Shown in pieces: positions 61,340 through 64,000 of a stretch of DNA of 64,000 nucleotides; the first letter of the stretch is position 1, and every line of letters starts with the position of its first letter. Below the pieces are notes generated by a model. That model saw only the letters and a program-made list of their open reading frames with translations. It searched no databases and was not told where the DNA came from. Origin of the DNA: Setophaga petechia (taxonomy: Eukaryota > Chordata > Aves > Passeriformes > Parulidae); NCBI GenBank assembly GCA_024362935.1, contig JANCRA010000010.1:1684001-1748000 (forward strand). The letters run 5' to 3'. A program made the position numbers and the translations under genes.

Positions 61340-61950
61340 CCTACTCTGAAAGTGTCCAGATACAAAGACAGGGAGATGTAGAGAGCCCAGGACTATATAC
61401 TGTTACAAGGGGCAGAGCCAACAGCAACAACCAATCACCTGACAGTGTGTGGGGGGGGAAGATTACAGTGACCAAAAGGGAAACACAAGGGTAAACAGAC
61501 AGGGGTGCAGAAAAACGAGGGTACAAAGAACAAAGAAACTGCTAGAACTGTGACCATATATGGTTAACAGGCAGTTGAACAGCCAGTGGGCCAACAGGGG
61601 GTGTGGCACTGAGGTTGACTGACAGCATGTCACAGGAGTCGATGGGAGAGGTTGAAGTCCAGTGGACATTCTTCCAGGGCATAGACTCAGGAAGTCCCCT
61701 AGCAGGTCCACAGGCCTCTACAACTCCTCTTTCTTTACTTATTAAAAAGGCCTCTCCTATGGATTTCTGTAAACATTTAACTAAAGAGGAAAACATAAAT
61801 AAGACTATGACTACAACAACTAAAATCCCCAAAATCCCTTTTACGAAAGATAAAGGCATCCACCCATCTGAGCAGACCATCACGCCCCAGCAGCTCTCCA
61901 TCAAGGATGACCCAAGAACTCTAAGGGACCTACACTAACCCATGTCCAGG
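61340..61950 (-). mobile_element. Endogenous retrovirus fragment with env-like membrane segment (probable)
   Basis: The - strand open frame 61904-61542 (120 codons) contains a hydrophobic run of about 20 residues at 61838-61779, rich in Val/Ile/Leu, followed by Lys-Cys and a polar tail. This is the layout of the membrane anchor of a retroviral transmembrane envelope subunit. No intact envelope gene, LTR or other retroviral domain was found next to it. It is a broken fragment; an unrelated membrane peptide is possible. Confidence 0.4.
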
Positions 61951-62583
61951 GCTTTACTTCACACAGGCTCCACACCATCCTCTCCTTCATTCCTGGCTGT
62001 GGGGGTCAGATGAGGCCCAGAGCTGGCACAGGGATGACTTCCATGTGAGGACGTGTACCTGAAGTGGCTTTGTTCCCTTCCCACAGCTCTGCAGAATGTC
62101 AGTTTAGCAAATCTGTCAACTGTTTATTTACACACCTATTTTAAGGGGAGGATGCTCTAACAACTTTATTTGCTTCCTATTTTCAAAGGATTCAATTGTT
62201 TGGTTTTTAAAAAAATAATTAGCTGAGTATTTTTTTCATGGGTACAATTTGATTTGTGCTTTAGATAAGGAGCCAAGTGCAGTATTGAACATGTTTGTGA
62301 AGCTGGTTGTTCATTCTCCAGAATCTGTGCAGTATTTACCAGGACTATTTGTGATCAGTATACACTTATTCTACATGCCCATTATTCCCTTGTGCCAGGA
62401 ATGAGATACACTTTTTTTTTTCATTATCTGCATAATCTTCTTGTTTTACTTAGGCTGTTAAAATTTCCATTGATAGGGTAGCATAGAGCAGAGCCAGGAG
62501 TGTGTAATTCACCAGGTACAAGGTGAATGTACCGGAAGTTAAAACTGACCAGGGGTTTCCAGACCTGTGGATGCTCCAGGCTA

Positions 62584-62790
62584 TCATAGAATATCCTGAG
62601 CTGAAATGGACCCTGAGGGATCATCCAGTCCAACCCCTGGCCCTTCCAGGCACCCCAACAATCCCACCCTGTGCATCCCTAGGAGCACTGTCCAAGCGCT
62701 CCTGCAGCTCTGGCAGCCTCGGGGCCGTGCCCATTCCCTGGGGAGCCTGGGCAGTGCCCAGCACCCTCTGGGAGAAGTTTCATCCAAGTC
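62584..62790 (-). repeat. CR1 LINE 3' fragment
   Basis: Starts ATCATAGAATATCCTGAGCT, then GGATCATCCAGTCCAACC and CTGGGCAGTGCCCAGCACCC, a reverse CR1 of a different subfamily from the others by eye. Confidence 0.8.
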
Positions 62791-63089
62791 AGTTCTGTTC
62801 CCATTTCACAGTTTGGCTTAACTGGTTAGGAATAGAGAGCTGTGAATTTGCAGCACAGCTTCTGCTTTTGTGTTTGGAGTCCGATAATTCTTTTCTTCAT
62901 CTCCTTCTAGCCAACAAAGTAATCATACCAATAATCATATTCTGACTATATAAATAAGATTGGAAAATACCCCATTTTATGTGCAAAGCAACTCTAGAAA
63001 TTATTAGCATACACACAAAAAGCTTTCATAACTCTGAGCAAACAAACATCTTGGTTTTCAGAGCTAATTATACGTCCCCTAAAATCATC

Positions 63090-63310
63090 AGCAAATTGCT
63101 GCTGACTCCCAGGCGCAGAGGAGCAGCTGCCCATCGCTCCCGGCGGAGCTCTGCCGGCTGTCACTACTAGATTCGCTCCCTCCCTGTTTTACTTTCGCTT
63201 CTCCAAGTTGCCTGTGACCTCCGCTTATCCCATCAAGGAGAATTGCACTGCAGCCGCCCCGCGTGGGACGTGTGCCGGGCGCGGCACACACCCACCCTGA
63301 AACCGATGGA
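63090..63310. other. Small GC/CpG-rich patch downstream of SUSD3
   Basis: A cluster of CpG between 63110 and 63295, including GGGCGCGGCACA, stands out from AT-rich flanks about 700 bp before the edge-of-window island. It could be a distal promoter piece or enhancer of the next gene. No coding frame is recognised. Confidence 0.35.
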
Positions 63311-63889
63311 TGATGTTCTACAGAAGCTGTAAGTAGCACATTTGTAGCGAGGAATTTGGGCAAAACAAGGGTCTGAAGGTGCAAATCTGTGGGAACAGGA
63401 GTTCAGAGACAGAGAGGCAGTGGCTCTGACGGGAGTGGCCAACCCGTCACTGCCTTCACATTTTCCTCCCTTCTTAGAGCTTCTTTCTGTAAATAATTGA
63501 CTGAAACTTACTGAAGGGAGCCTAGTGCGCTGTCTGACCTTTTTAAGAAATACTTGATTGTATTTTCTTAAGCACAAAGAAAGACTGTTAGAGGAACTGC
63601 TTGCGCTATCTAGATTTAATTTGTTGCTAAAGAGATTCAGTCCTCTGGCGGTGGGAAAACAACAAAGCGTATTGTGATCCAACAGTTAGCAGATAAAACA
63701 CTACATGATAGTGTTGCCAGGACAAGGGTGTTGTTTAGTAAGTAAAATAGTTCACTTAAATAAGCAAATCGGTCGCTTTAGCGGGGGGAAACAGTACTGG
63801 CTTTTGAGATTAGCTAAGCAGGAAATCAGTCTGCTGGGAAAAGAAATGTTGTGCAGGTCACTTCGCATGGCCACTAAATGCGGAGGCAG

Positions 63890-64000
63890 AACTCTGAAAT
63901 GAATCAGTTTTGGAAGGGCACTGGGCTCTATCAGGCAGCGGGGGTTCGCGGCGTGCCGGTCTCTCCGGAGCGGGGTGAGGGGCGCGTTTCTCGCCTCGCT
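63890..64000. promoter_or_regulatory. Start of a CpG-rich stretch at the window edge
   Basis: The last 70 or so bases contain many CpG (GTTCGCGGCGTGCCGG and onwards), in contrast to the flank. By human gene order the next gene after SUSD3 is CARD19, so this could be the left edge of its promoter island. No exon can be read before the window ends. Confidence 0.4.

Larger units (their letters stand above)
57796..64000. other. Downstream flank of SUSD3
   Basis: Intergenic DNA with a probable LTR (58.8-59.4 kb), CR1 copies (59.8 and 62.6 kb), an ERV fragment (61.3-61.95 kb), a GC patch (63.1-63.3 kb) and a CpG rise at the edge. No exon is recognised. Confidence 0.75.

Noticed and set aside
62523..62945. 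140-codon plus-strand frame near the right end
   Set aside because: It crosses a reverse CR1 copy and has no recognisable product or splice context.

Overview
The window is vertebrate nuclear DNA, most likely from a bird and probably a passerine. The genes are split into short exons by kilobase introns. At least sixteen stretches look like the 3' ends of CR1 LINEs, the main avian retroposon, many ending or starting in the typical ATTCTGTG-type tail. Several avian-type LTR elements are also present. There is no bacterial gene density, no operons and no CRISPR array, and nearly all long open frames are chance or repeat-derived.

Two protein-coding genes are supported, both on the + strand. (1) At about 3.2-19.0 kb lies the 3' part of FGD3, a Cdc42-directed RhoGEF of the FGD family. 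It comprises a probable linker exon, two exons that together encode a FYVE zinc finger, and two exons that encode the C-terminal PH domain, followed by a 3' UTR with several poly(A) signals. The DH domain and first PH domain lie outside the window. (2) At about 31.6-57.8 kb lies what looks like the complete SUSD3 gene: a CpG-island promoter and five exons whose reading frame closes exactly (804 nt including the stop, 267 residues). They encode a short N-terminus, one Sushi/CCP domain, one transmembrane helix and a cytoplasmic tail, followed by a poly(A) signal. The order FGD3-SUSD3 matches human 9q22.31, which supports both identifications.

Layout: 1-3.2 kb FGD3 intron with an AT-rich palindrome and a (CTTCC)15 tract; 3.2-17.9 kb FGD3 coding exons and introns; 17.9-19.0 kb FGD3 3' UTR; 19.0-31.3 kb intergenic, with an ERV-like block, CR1 copies and a 2.2-kb LTR retroelement; 31.3-32.3 kb SUSD3 CpG island; 31.7-57.4 kb SUSD3 introns and exons, including a 384-bp solo LTR close to exon 4; 57.8-64 kb downstream flank with an LTR, an ERV fragment on the - strand, CR1 copies, and a new GC/CpG rise at the right edge that may begin the next promoter (CARD19 in the human order).

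I found no evidence for a new multi-gene system. The more interesting signals are the non-coding LTR element with a decayed tRNA-Trp-type primer site and an internal duplication, the solo LTR 109 bp upstream of SUSD3 exon 4, a near-consensus oestrogen response element in the SUSD3 CpG island, and two long palindromes of unknown role. All coordinates were read by eye, without alignment software.
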